A DNA stretch of 64,000 nucleotides from Branchiostoma floridae (Eukaryota; Chordata; Leptocardii; Amphioxiformes; Branchiostomatidae). Made by a program: the position numbers and the translations under genes. Where the stretch lies: NCBI RefSeq assembly GCF_000003815.2, contig NC_049983.1:24848617-24912616 (forward strand), in the 5' to 3' direction. A model generated the notes under the pieces. It worked only from the letters and a program-made list of their open reading frames with translations, was not told where the DNA came from and ran no database searches. Shown in pieces: positions 44,829 through 56,330 of this stretch (its first letter is position 1; every line of letters begins with the position of its first letter).

Positions 44829-45897
44829 TTCACCCCAACCTAACTCCTTCTGCTTTTCCCCCTACCCGTTCTCCTTTTCCCCCGGACTTCTCCTTAACCC
44901 CCGCTGTACTTCTGCTGTGCCCCCGTCCTTCTTCTTGGCCCCCGGTGTACTTCTGCTTGCCCCCCGCCCTTCTGCTTAACCCCCAATGGCCGCCGTCAAC
45001 CCGAATTTCACGTAGTCGACACGAAAATCGTTCAGAAAGCAACAAAAACGGTCGCGCCACGGAACATGAAATAGCCTATTCTCAATGACACATTCTGGAC
45101 CATCTTTCTGCCAAGTGGCGCTTCACAACTCCTTCCCAGTCTGAACTGAAAAAGCTCGCCCTCTCGGTGAAGGGCGTATGCATCCGCCCCGTCAGCATCG
45201 GGTACTCACACGAAAGTCGTGCCTAAACACCCTGCACGGCAACGATACACGGTCTCATATAGCCTATGGTCTGGCAAACAATCTTGGCCACCTCTCTACC
45301 AAGTGGCGTCGTACAAATCGCGCTCAATCTCGAGAATACTTCTGCAAGTCGGGTGAGAAGCGGTTTGGAGAGAGCGGTAACAGCTATCGCCAGAATTGCG
45401 CAATAGTCCATATAGCCACTCGAGCCGTCCATGATCCAAACCGCTTCCCAACCCAAGACCATAGGATATATGAGACGTGTATCGTTGCCGTGCAGGGTGT
45501 TTAGGCACGACTTTCGTGTGAGTACCCGATGCTGACGGGGCGGATGCATACGCCCTTCACCGAGAGGGCGAGCCTTTGAAGTAAAGACTGGGAAGGAGTT
45601 GTGAAACGCCACTTGGCAGAAAGGTGGCCCAAAATGTGTCATTGAGAATAGGCTATTTCATGTTCCGTGGCGCGACCGTTATTGTTGCTTTCTGAACGAT
45701 TTTCGTGTCGACTACGTGAAATTCGGATTGACGGCGGCCATTGGGGGGTTAAGCAGAAGGGCGGGGGGCAAGCAGAAGTACACCGGGGGCCAAGAAGAAG
45801 GACGGGGGCACAGCAGAAGTACAGCGGGGGTTAAGGAGAAGTCCGGGGGAAAAGGAGAACGGGTAGGGGGAAAAGCAGAAGGAGTTAGGTGGGGGTG
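44829..45897. mobile_element. Foldback element with about 440-bp inverted arms
   Basis: Left arm about 44829-45272 and right arm about 45457-45897 are inverted copies (CCTAACTCCTTCTGCTTTTC / GAAAAGCAGAAGGAGTTAGG; GGCAACGATACACG / CGTGTATCGTTGCC), around a loop of about 185 bp that itself repeats a piece of the arm (CCAAGTGGCG). The outer arms have purine-rich GGGG(C/G)AAGCAGAAG minisatellite units. The frames inside are not convincing genes. Confidence 0.8.
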
Positions 45898-46247
45898 TTC
45901 TTGACTTCATGACGTTTTCACTCCCCCAGGATCGACCACCAGCAACTTTGAGTTCAGCCTCAATTTGTGGCTCCCACATTACCTCTAGAGCAACGTTGGG
46001 AAACCAAAAGGTTACTTGGAGGTCATCCGTGTACTCAAGGAGGTTTTAGTCTCCACTATAACCTCCTTGGTGTACTCGAGGACACATGGGAGGTACGACA
46101 TTTGACATATGTTCTCAAGGTGTTGTTTAATGTAGGAATCTTAGGAGTGTGCCATTTTGACTCTCTGTACAAATAAACATGGACGTCTATCGCACTAATT
46201 TGTGTGTGTGTAACATCAAATAATCAAGTGTTCTTTTTGTCTTACAG

Positions 46248-47461
46248 GGCCACGTGTGTTCATCATCCACGCGGGAGAAGACAAAAGGCCATTTGTTTAC
46301 CCGCTTTTTAATACCCTCCGGCAGCAGGGGTTGACTAATAATGACATATTCTTAGATCAGGTTTCCATTTATACCGGTGACGTCATCAGGGACAGAATAA
46401 TCTCGGCCTTGTCAAGCGAAAGTTTAGAGCTTGCTGTCATTGTTGTCAGTGGATGGCTTCTAAACAAGCGCTACTGGCCTAAACTGGAGTATGAAACATG
46501 CCTGAAAAACAACAAAGCTATATTTCCCATTTGGCTTGATACTAACAAAGACAACTTTAACACATTTGGTAAGCATGTCGGTAGCTACTCCCCCACGCTG
46601 AAACAGCTGAGTGCATGGCGTGTGCAGCGCTGCGATGTTTCCTATCAGCTGCCAAATATCGCTGCTGAGATCATACGGCGACTCTCTAACGTAACCAACC
46701 TACAAAATAAAGTAAGTTCCACTAAAAATACTGTTCATCCTTCATTGTTCGTAACATACACATACATCAGATCATTTTCCAACGACGTTTTTAATCGAAG
46801 TATTTCAACGCAAAATTTACTTCAGCTTAATTTGCATATCCAAGCAATTTACATGATCACCTTAAAATCGGCCCATCTAAAGAATTTCATCTTGAATCAG
46901 ACTTGTAACCATTCAATTGTCATTGATACATTGTAACATGTATGGTTTAGTAATAGTTGAAATGCTTCATCAATGTTACATGCACCATATATACAATTAT
47001 GGTAAGTACATGTGCCATAAATACGTTCGATGCTTTCATTTGTACAGGAAGTGGCGTTCGAACGCACATTAGACTGTTCACCATGGATCGATCACAACGA
47101 CATCGCTGGCGTTCTTCGCAACTACTACGACCTCCTGGCGGATCCGAAGACTCGTCGCTTGCTTCTTCAGCAGACACAGACACTGCTCACATTAGAGACC
47201 CGGAGGTGGGTGTGGAAGGACGCCCAAATCACCGTCCACGGCCCCCGCATGGAGGTGGTGTTCTTCTCCGGCGACAGAACCAACAAGTACGTGGTGCACC
47301 TCGACGGGGATGATCGTCCGATCAACAGTGTGGTAGAAAAGGGTTGGCGCCTGTGGCTCACTGATGGCGTCTGGGCTGTTGTGACAGCCCCCTGGAGACT
47401 GTTAAAAGGGCTGGCTGGAGCTATCAGGGGCTCCGACAAAAAGGCTATTGAAAATGAATAA
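46248..47461 (+). CDS. TIR - array C-terminal module protein (5' exon not found)
   Basis: Exons 46248-46711 and 47048-47461. The first begins with an acceptor (TTACAG|GG, two bases of a split codon), so a short 5' exon is missing from the call. It encodes a TIR domain: RVFIIHAGEDKRPF, IFLDQVSIYTGDVI, LAVIVVSGWLLNKRYWPKLE. The W-P-K-L-E keeps the Glu four residues after Trp that is catalytic in SARM1 and plant/bacterial NADase TIRs. After a phase-0 GTAAGT intron comes the module: LDCSPWIDHNDIAGVL, TRRLLLQQTQTLLTLE, QITVHGPRMEVVFFSG, RTNKYVVHL, EKGWRLW, and a hydrophobic tail (WRLLKGLAGAI) ending in ENE. TIR links the unknown module directly to innate-immune or cell-death signalling. Confidence 0.85.
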
Positions 47462-48407
47462 TAGACATCCAGAGTATTAAGACAGAGTATTAAGACAGGC
47501 TAAATAGCAGTTACCCAATCAAAACCATTCCGGGAGCTTGCGTCACTGTTATTTGACGTAGTGGCCAGTTCCTTATTAGATTAGTGTAACAAACACCTGG
47601 AACAAAGCAGATTGTGCTCTGCAATCATTACACACCTCATTGTTGGGTGGAGCCGGGCGTGCTGTAAGACGTAGAAGACCAGCATTACTCGAGAAAAGTC
47701 TGACCAAGCAGCTTCTGTAGTTTTAGTTTGTAAAAGATCCTTGGTCTGACGTACAGCAAATAATTTCTATTGAGTTTTAGTTTTTAAAAGATCCTGGTCT
47801 GAGATACAGCAAATAATTTCTATTGATGGAATGCATGTGTACTTTTGGCAAGCAATGAGACACTTCATATGACAAATTTAGTTGAAATTTTATAGTGCTA
47901 TCTTGTCATTATCTTCATACGGGGCTTATTACAAGATTTGCGTACATCTGGGAGGGGGCCAAAAAGCATCCACTGGACAGAAAAGAGTCGAAAAAGAGTA
48001 GCAGGTTGTGGTGACTCGTATCATTGACCACTAAATCTTGCGTCGAAGACGAAGATTATATTTTACGTGGTACGTGATAGTATCGACTATGTCATATCAT
48101 ATGATTCAATGCCAAATTCCTTGTTACAGAGATGAAATATCTAATCTAACCCTGTAACCAATAGAGAATCGCTAGCCAAACAGCTACTTTGTTGTGCCAA
48201 AGCTAAAAGAGCGATTATTACCCTGTTTGATTACTATTGTCAAGTAAAGACCGAATTTTTCTATGAAGTAAGTGCGTGGACAAAATGTATAATTATGTAC
48301 TATCTGTTTTTAGTCAATACATGGTTTTGTTCAGTTTAGTGTGTGATACTGGATGGAGTGCACTGTTATTTTGTTTTCCCTCGGTAAATGTCTGCACAAT
48401 ATTGAAC

Positions 48408-48413
48408 AATAAA
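48408..48413 (+). terminator. Poly(A) signal in conserved 3'-end motif
   Basis: ACAATAAAATATCATTTCAACC, about 950 bp after the TIR-gene stop; same motif type as at 25897, 35287, 37793 and 42778. A 14-base remnant of the minus-strand exon end (ACACCTCATTGTTG) lies at about 47634. Confidence 0.5.
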
Positions 48414-49081
48414 ATATCATTTCAACCATTAATGTTTCAGCATTGTCTTGTTCGATTAATCAAGAACTTTATCCATGTTGTCTCTAAACAGCAAACAGCA
48501 CCACCCCTGTTTATTTATTTATTTATTTCCTATCATTACGTCTCTAGCAGTGCGGTAGAAGACTCCAGAATATTTCCTTAGTCGCGAAAACTGTAGCGAC
48601 CTGTACGGTTTTAAGGACCAAAATGTGGTTTCTATTAATGAGATACAATAAAATCTGACTGTTAAAGCTTGAAAAGTGTTGTAAGCATGTAAAACAGGAC
48701 TGAATGCCAAACGATATAACATATAGAATTTATACTGCTTTTTATTTACTTATTCAGAATGTAAGATATGAAAATTAGAATTGAGTAACGCCTTATTTCC
48801 CTAGACTATTAGATGAACATCTAAGATGATTGGTAAAGAATCGCTCCTCTTCAAACGAGGAGGCATTTGCCCATAAAGCATAACGGGATAACGAGACTGT
48901 GTCTTACCTCCTACAGTCCCCCCTTTTCACAGTTATATGTCTCGAATATGCACAACGGACTTGTAGAGTTCTATATCGAAGGAGCTAACGATGCCTAGCT
49001 GAAACCTGCGCTGGCTTTTTTTACCGCTATTCTTTTCCTCATCGTAACGGTAACGGCACTTGCCAGGTCAAAGGTCACCCT

Positions 49082-49292
49082 TTGTTTACGGAAGTGAAAG
49101 CCAGACAGACGAGGTCACCGTGTGTGACGTCACAAGGTCAGTCGGCGGGGAAACCCAGTAAACAAACTCCAGCGTCAGACGCGACGCGCCGGCCGTGCTC
49201 ATTCAGCGTCTGTAACGTCGACAACTCAGCCGGTTTGAGAAGTCAAGGAGAGCGTTATGGAGCCTACAAGAACTACACTGACGACTGGGAAG
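49082..49292 (+). CDS. Possible 5' exon, uncharacterised
   Basis: GC-richer than its surroundings, with CpG sites. The open frame ends GERYGAYKNYTDDWEG at a GAAG|GTAACT donor. It could belong with the candidate exon at 53011, but the junction phases do not agree in the preferred frames. No domain recognised. Confidence 0.25.
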
Positions 49293-49776
49293 GTAACTAT
49301 TAAGGGTTTCTTTGCTACTAATGGCGTTGTTGTTGTTCATGTCTGAAAACCGCCCTGGCCTGTAAGCTTCGCCGACTACTTGTCTAGTTTTGGTTGTGGT
49401 CTCTCCATTTACGTTTCACTAAGGACCACTTCGTGCTTCTTGTACCAAGGACATGATTTTGCTTGTATACTATGGCATGGAGCTTGTCCTTGTCCCTGAA
49501 TGGGTCAGGTCTCTTCAGGGCAAAGTAGGGGTGGGGTGGGGTGTTGAGGTCCAGGGCAAAGGTGTGTTTCCAGTCACTGTGGTGTTAAGTTTGTAGAATC
49601 AAGGAGGTTGGTAGATGGTATAGATAGTAAGACGGGCGTGCGTGGCGACTGTGGTGTCACCACTCCGAGGATGAACTGTATTGAACTAAACCTTGTCCCT
49701 GCACTGTGTAAGCCCTGTGTATTTTGAGCTCTTGTTTTGGTCGTCTGGAGATTTCCGGCTGTGCCAGTAGGAACTG

Positions 49777-49942
49777 GCCTGGGTACCGCCCGCGGATAGC
49801 AGTTCGCTCCGGCGGTACTCATACACTATATATATACAGTCGCTTCTTGCTCTGACATTTATCATACACTGTATACAGTCGCTTCTCTGCTGTCTGGGTA
49901 GCAGAAGCGAACGTAGTCAACTACCCGGATGGTACCCAGGCT
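49777..49942. mobile_element. MITE (AGCCTGGGTACC family), copy 1
   Basis: Inverted ends GCCTGGGTACC / GGTACCCAGGC with CAGTCGCTTCT and GCAGAAGCGAACGTAG inside. The same element is at 54145-54276. Confidence 0.6.
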
Positions 49943-50690
49943 ATGTAGGAACGAGGTATGTATGACTTTACCATACCTGGCTTTGCCCAGGTGTGTTCCA
50001 GGTGCAGAACAGGTGTAACGTCTGCGTTCGATCGTACTGTGATTTGGGGCGACGTCATACGGAAACCCCCGAGCTCTGTGGGAACCCCGGTGTTGTAATG
50101 GACTACTAGTAACAGAAATAGGTCTGACTAAAAGTTATACATACAGTGTCGCAGTTGTTTACTTCAAAATTACTGTAAGTGTGCAGGAGTTAGTAGAGAT
50201 ACGGCCATAATTCGCTAGATCTGTTGGGTCAGGTAGTGAAATTCAACTGCACCAAAAAAATGAACGACAACAAACAGGTGAGTGCTAATGGCATTAGTCT
50301 GTCTCGTCAGAAGGATTTGGGTGTGACTGTGACGGCATAATCTTGTCATTCCTTTCATATTCCGACTTTAAAGCACCGAACTGGTTGTCACTAAGGTGTG
50401 TGTGCAAATCTGCAAAGTTGCCAAATAGGGATTTTATTCATTTAACGTTATGTTTTTTTCCAGTCTTACCGAGTCCAGACAAATAACTGCAGTTAATGAC
50501 AGTGTGTTAAAGAATAAGTAGTATTTCAGTAATCGGTATTGACCTTTCGTCTATGTGTTTAAATCATCATGGAAACCAGGGGCCGTTGTGTTTTTCTCTT
50601 GCTTCTTATCAAGGCACATGAAATCACCCAGCTGTGTGGGTTGGGAGGGCGCCCGTCTCACTTACATGACTTGTACACGTGCCAAGTAAG

Positions 50691-50773
50691 GTAGCCTGGA
50701 TACCATACCCCAACCTCAAATATCTTTCACGATAGATACTTGAGATCGGGCTGGGGTTTGGTAACCAGGCTAC
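50691..50773. mobile_element. Short inverted repeat (GTAGCCTGG...CCAGGCTAC)
   Basis: Hairpin of 83 bp: GTAGCCTGGATACCA / TGGTAACCAGGCTAC with inner CCCCAACCTCAAATATCT / AGATACTTGAGATCGGGCTGGGG. Related ends to the elements at 49.8 and 54.1 kb. Confidence 0.65.
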
Positions 50774-51531
50774 AAGTAAGGGAGAATACGGTGAAAAACA
50801 ATCGTCAGACTTCATGTATGTTTAAACATGTATGTTTATGTTGTGATTCCCCGTCAATGCCTTTTAGACAAATTCTCTTTTCTTTTACTCAGTACCCAAC
50901 CATTGTCCTAGACCTATCTGATTGTGTTTACTTTACGTTACATTCATGATTATTCAAGTTACGGAGGCGCTGTAAAGACAAGTCAGTTATGTAGATTGAA
51001 CGCACTGAGTGCCACATTGTCCTTGGACGGTTTTCCCTATTGTACACATTGTTGTTGTGTTTTTCTTAGGTAAACCGGTATGTTTTGTTATATTGTCCGT
51101 AGAAGTCGGCAAAGACAACAGCTATAATGAATATTGACAACTTTTCGGGTGTCTGTAGACGACATAAAGACTACAACTTTATCTAAAAGATAACAATCTG
51201 CTGTAACAAATTAATTGTTGAAATCGGAAGGTGTCATAAAAATCCACATGACCAGAGTTTTGGTTCAAATTGGATTGAAGATGAATGTCACTTTATCATG
51301 GGTCATTTTGATACTGATAAACACACACACAAAGCTGTTCACCTTTCTTTGCGCTTGTTTGAAAGAACCCAATACATCCCATCCTACAGATACACTTAAT
51401 CACATTCTAGGAGGAGATAAATACTTCCAAGATGTTTAGACCTTAGAGCAACCTTGAGTGTAAATGATACGTTACAACTAAAAATACCATCTTCGTGTAC
51501 CTGTTTGTTACTCCACTTCTTTGTTTGTAAC

Positions 51532-51751
51532 GCTAGTTAACTTTATCCGTGGGGTAACCTATATCCGTTGTTTATAAAAGCAGTGTATTTTGGGATATCA
51601 AGTACAAGTTAACGGACGGTGTTTTAGCCAAACTGCTGTATTTTTTTAAACATTTCAACTTGAAACCATCGCCCGTCGACTTGATATCCATAATCAACCT
51701 TGCTTTTAAATACAACGGATATAGGTTACCCCGCGGATAAAGGTGAACTAG
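51532..51751. mobile_element. MITE-like inverted repeat
   Basis: CTAGTTAACTTTATCCG(T)GGGGTAACCTATATCCGTTGT at the left and its near-exact inverse at the right. 220 bp, non-coding. Confidence 0.75.
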
Positions 51752-51792
51752 TGTTATGTATAGATATAAGAAAAACAAATTAGTCGCTATAC

Positions 51793-52925
51793 ATTTTTTT
51801 TTGTTTGTTTTTTATTGCAACATATATTTACAAGACATGGTGACGGCACACTCAAGTCGTGACTTATATTCATGCCGCTACCGCAAAAGAATACAAATAC
51901 ATGGATAAATAAATACAAGATAACAAAACAAGATAACAAAATAACAAGTAGGCAAAGCACTAAAGCAAAAACAACAAATGAAGATTCAAAGATATAAACT
52001 GAGAATATGATGATTAACTAAGTCCCTTAAGACTGGTAGGATGATGTTTAGTTATTATTGAAGCGATTGGTATCTATTAAGAAAGTCTGCACAAACATTA
52101 ATATTTTGGAGTTGTCTGCAGATGACAGAAAAGAAGATCCTTTTAAAAGCAACTGTACTAAATTGTCGTCGGATAGATTGTCCATATCAAAACCTACCAG
52201 TCTTCTCAAATTGCCGAAGAGGGAAGATCTCTGATGATTGTAGTTAGGGCAGTGTAACATGAAGTGACTGATACTTTCACATGGATAACCACAAGAACAA
52301 ACTGGACCAACAACAAGACTACGGGTGAACAGACTTTGATTTAAACTATAGGTTCCAAGACGAAAACGTGTGAGTAAAGCGCAGGGGTAATGGGGACCTG
52401 ACGCGAAGTACGAAACAAGGACGGGGCGCACAGATTTGGTCAACTTTTTTCTGAACAGAGAAAGGCTCAAGGAGCGATCGGCCAGAGTCAGTTTATTCCA
52501 ATGATAAGCAGCGTAGAGAATAAAAGATCTTTTGAAACGATCTGTAGCACATATACATGTAGGTATCTGAATATTTTGTTTGTTGCGTAGATCGTAATGA
52601 GTGGAGTCTAACACAAAAGGTAGTATCAACTCTCTCAAATACGGACGGGTGAGAACCTGGATGATTCTGTAGAATAAACTATGAGAGTGAACGTGTCTAC
52701 GGTCTGATAGTTTTTCCCATCCAAGTTCTTTAAGAATAGATAGATATGAAGACCCTCTAATAGCACCGGAGACAACAAGTGAACATTCGTATTGGATGCG
52801 TTCTATCAGTTGTGAGTCGGAGATAGTGCAGCCATGCCATATAATGTCTCCATATTCAAGTGTAGGGCGAATAAAGGATTTTTAGATAATTTCCAGAACA
52901 TTACGAGATAACTTGAATTTAAGTT
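51793..52925 (-). mobile_element. 5'-truncated non-LTR retrotransposon (CR1/Jockey-like LINE)
   Basis: Minus-strand frame 52638-52048 and its upstream continuation to about 52900 encode the reverse-transcriptase C-terminal region: KSFIRPTLEYGDIIWHG, ELGWEKLSDRR, YDLRN, CSCGYPCESISHFMLHCPNY. An in-frame stop precedes KSFIRP, and the 5' part is absent. The 3' end has AATAAAAAAC plus an A-rich tail at about 51793-51825 (minus strand). A dead insertion. Confidence 0.85.
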
Positions 52926-53010
52926 TATTGAAAATAGATGCCTTTTTTGATGCATTTGTTGTGTCGATACAGAGAGAACATGTATCTAAAAGTGCTCCCC
53001 TATGTTTCAG

Positions 53011-53265
53011 GAGGCGAATGTTTGCCCAATCCAAGGCCAAGGAGACAACGCCGGTGTCCACCCGAGCAAGCTGGAGCGCGTGCTGGCGTCCGTCTGGCCC
53101 ATGTTCGGCGGGCAGGTGTCCGGCAAGGTCACCACCAGCGGCCTACAGCCGACGGAGAGGAAGACGGGAAAATGGCTGGGGAACCTGGCGGGATTCAGTG
53201 GCCGCGTAGGGGCGACCTCTAGCGGAACTACCGTGCACTACAGGCCGCCAACCTGCGTTCGATAG
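53011..53265 (+). CDS. Possible orphan terminal exon, uncharacterised
   Basis: After a TTTCAG acceptor, 84 codons to TAG: EANVCPIQGQGDNAGVHPSK, LERVLASVWPMFGGQVSGKV, ERKTGKWLGNLAGF. It is clearly GC-richer and CpG-richer than its flanks, like the coding exons elsewhere in the window. No family recognised. It abuts the 5' edge of the LINE relic, which may have separated it from upstream exons. Confidence 0.4.
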   Translation, partial: EANVCPIQGQGDNAGVHPSKLERVLASVWPMFGGQVSGKVTTSGLQPTERKTGKWLGNLAGFSGRVGATSSGTTVHYRPPTCVR

Positions 53266-53269
53266 GATT

Positions 53270-55500
53270 GATGATCGACCGGGCCAAGGATGATAGATCA
53301 TTGGGTTGTTTCACCACCAAAGAAAAACACAGAGAAACTGCTGGCAGTTCTTCTACAACTATCGCGTTTTTAAAATACTTCTGTACGTTCTGCTGAAACT
53401 GTTGCAAAGAATGGGACAACCACAGTTCGTTGCCGCTGAAGACAATCATATACCCAGAAAGACTACTGCAACTCACAACTGCGACTTACGGAAGAAGAAG
53501 ACAGTACTTAACTATTGCATTTTATCTGTGGATACGATCGGAAGGCGGTAACATTGAGTCGAACACTTAATTCCCCTGTGATACTTCTTTGTTGCTGAGA
53601 TAGTCTCATACAAATGTAGCTTCTCACCATGTGTCTTTTAACCCCAAATGTGCTTTTATATATCTGTTCCAATGTTGTTTTTACAAAGAAGACAAGGAAG
53701 TGAGTCTTCTGTGCATGAATAACATCATGTTGCAAATGCGTTTTACAACTGAGAAAGAGTCTTCTGTGCATCTGAGGGACTACTCTGTGTAAATGTGTAG
53801 GGAAATAAATAAGACCAAAAGCTCTAGAAATATGTAGTGCTAGTTCTAGTGGAATTACTGGCATAAGTAGTCTTTTCAGCATCAGAAGTACACGCTGATA
53901 CTCTTACTAAGTCTTAGCAATATGTTATGTTTACGGTAAGAAATTCGTTACTTTCCAAAGCCGCTTGAGCCGAGCTAAAGTGGAAAATGGCACAAGACAT
54001 TCGCAAGTAAACAATTTTTAATAAAGTTTTTAGAAAAGAAATGTTGTGGTAATACCATATCGTACCTCATACACATAAACGTCACCGGGATTAATCTCCA
54101 AGCAGATATGTGGTGTAAACTCGGCTGTGATATTTCAAACACCTAGCCTGGGTACCATACCGTTCGCTCCGACGTTTATACACAATGTACAATCACTTCT
54201 CGCTGCGACTTTTATTATACGCTGATAAAGCAGAAGCAAACATAGGAACGAACTACTATCCGGATGTTACCCAGGTAACCAAACACCCCCATTAAAACGT
54301 GTCAATTGGAACGTCCCAAAGGGAACTGTTGATGGCACATTGACTACATGTAATACATTACGTTCTATACAGGCAACACGTTACCTTAATAGTGATCCCC
54401 ACATGCCTCGTGCGCGATCAGAAAGTGATGAACTGGATAATCGATAGTTGAGCGACTAAAAGGCTCCACATATGTGAATGCATAGTCTATCGCGTTACAA
54501 ATTCTTTTGTTTAGATGGTAACATCCCTCCCCAAACATACATGTTCCCCATGCCTACATGGAACAGGCCATGGCAACCCCACCACATGCACATTATACAG
54601 AGATGCTCATATAAAACTAATCTCACCCAACCTTTAACCCCTGACCTTTCCCCTGTGCACTTGTTCCGCGGGCCCTTCCCATAACCCGTAATAAAACATC
54701 AACGTCACCGCCGCTTCTTAAAGACACACTGCGGGCTCCTTCCTCCTTAAGGTAAAGACGTTCCTTCCTTATCCCCTTCCTCCGGTTGCATCGTGCGTTG
54801 CTAAGATGTTCGCTCCCCGCATCCCGGTACCCTGCCGTTCCTCCGTTCTGCATCAGCCGCTAGAATCGCTGTGTTGTACGGGTGGGGCCGGTAGGGGTAA
54901 TGTCTGTGCTTACTGTGTGTAGGAAGCTACATGCAGTTCAATATCTTTAACTACAACGCATTATTCTCTGCCTTAGCTGTTTAATGTATAGAAATCAACC
55001 ACAAGAAGATATTTGAATCGTCTTCTTTCTATCAATGATTACCAGATTATTACAATAGTTGGGCCATCACTTATTAATCCTGTCATTATCTTTCCCATGT
55101 GAAATATTCCTTCTGTGCCAAACCAACCTTATACATTTGAAACAAACGTACTTGGATGATAGCACAAAGTCGCCAAAGATTTTTCGTGGTAAACACTAAC
55201 AAGACTCTACATGTGCACTGATAATGATGACATTAGTCTCAATCAATAACCATAAACTGACTGAAAAATTTCGAGTTCACTTTACCTATTCACAGATTGG
55301 AGTTTATGCAGGCCTTAATTGTAGTAATTCAATCAATGTAACACTAGTAGAGATCTAGTAATAAAAGCATCCCCGCTGCGTGCCAATGAAGCTATAGTGT
55401 CAAACTGAAAGAGACCTATACCGATCAATCGATTGTAGTAATCGGAGGTAACGTTAAAGATCGTAGGTAGTAAAATACAAAAGATAGCCGTGACTACCTT
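53270..55500. other. Gene-poor interval
   Basis: Holds a second copy of the AGCCTGGGTACC MITE (54145-54276). No coding exon that I can support. Confidence 0.4.
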
Positions 55501-55609
55501 AATGGGCTTAAACTACCGCATTTTCCTCACGTTATGTACTAACTGAAAAGGCCTGACAGCCTCTGGGATAATGCGGTACCCATTTGCCCCCATTGACAGC
55601 TCCAAACTA

Positions 55610-56330
55610 AACGGTCTGCCGATTACTCCGGGATGGAGAAAGATGGAGTGGAGCAGCGCTGATCGGTCCGGACTCAACATCAGATCCATTCTAACGCAAT
55701 TCCACCCAATAGCGCTGGAGCAGGGCTGATCATCGGTCCAGCTCAACATCAGGGCCATTCTAACGTAAGGCCTCGAAAAAAATGTCGTGTGTTTCCTGTT
55801 TCAGTCCTGAAAACATTAGGGTAGGTAGGTAGGGATTATCTTTTTTACTTGTATTTTTTTAGGCTGGCTATTTAAAAAGAAATGCTGTGTTTCCTGTTTC
55901 AGTCATGAAAACATTAGGGTCGGTAGGTAGAGATTTTCTTTTTTCTTGTAATTCTTTTTTTAGGCTGGTCAAAAATCTAATGGGACATATTACAATACAG
56001 TTGAACAAAGTAAACTGAAGTGCATGAGGACAATAAGTGTTTTTCAATGTCAAACTTTAATTTGTGCATAATAGATACATTTACCCTTCAGTAGATAGGA
56101 CAAGCAGTGTTTTTACTTCAGTAGGAAGCAGGCTGAATAAGAATTATAACTGCAAGATAAGTGACTTTACTTTTTTTCCAGGGTAGGCAGGGAAACGGGA
56201 AACACAACATTTTTTTCCTAGGCCTAATTCCACCCAGTATCGCTGGAGCAGTGCCGATCGCTCCGGATCAACATCAGATCCATTCTAACGTAATTCCACC
56301 CCGTGAACACCGCACGGTTCAGCAGCTGAT
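55610..56330. repeat. Two small tandem/dispersed repeat families
   Basis: A unit of about 60-75 bp (CGCTGGAGCAG...GATC...TCAACATCAGATCCATTCTAACG) occurs twice at 55645-55765 and again at 56225-56300. A second unit of about 95 bp (GTTTCCTGTTTCAGTC(A/C)TGAAAACATTAGGG...TTTTTTTAGGCTGG) occurs twice at 55790-55970. A separate pair GATACGCGAGAC lies at about 56360 and 56725. Confidence 0.7.

Noticed and set aside
45178-45642. Overlapping frames on both strands inside the foldback
   Set aside because: They mirror one another because of the inverted arms; no domain seen.
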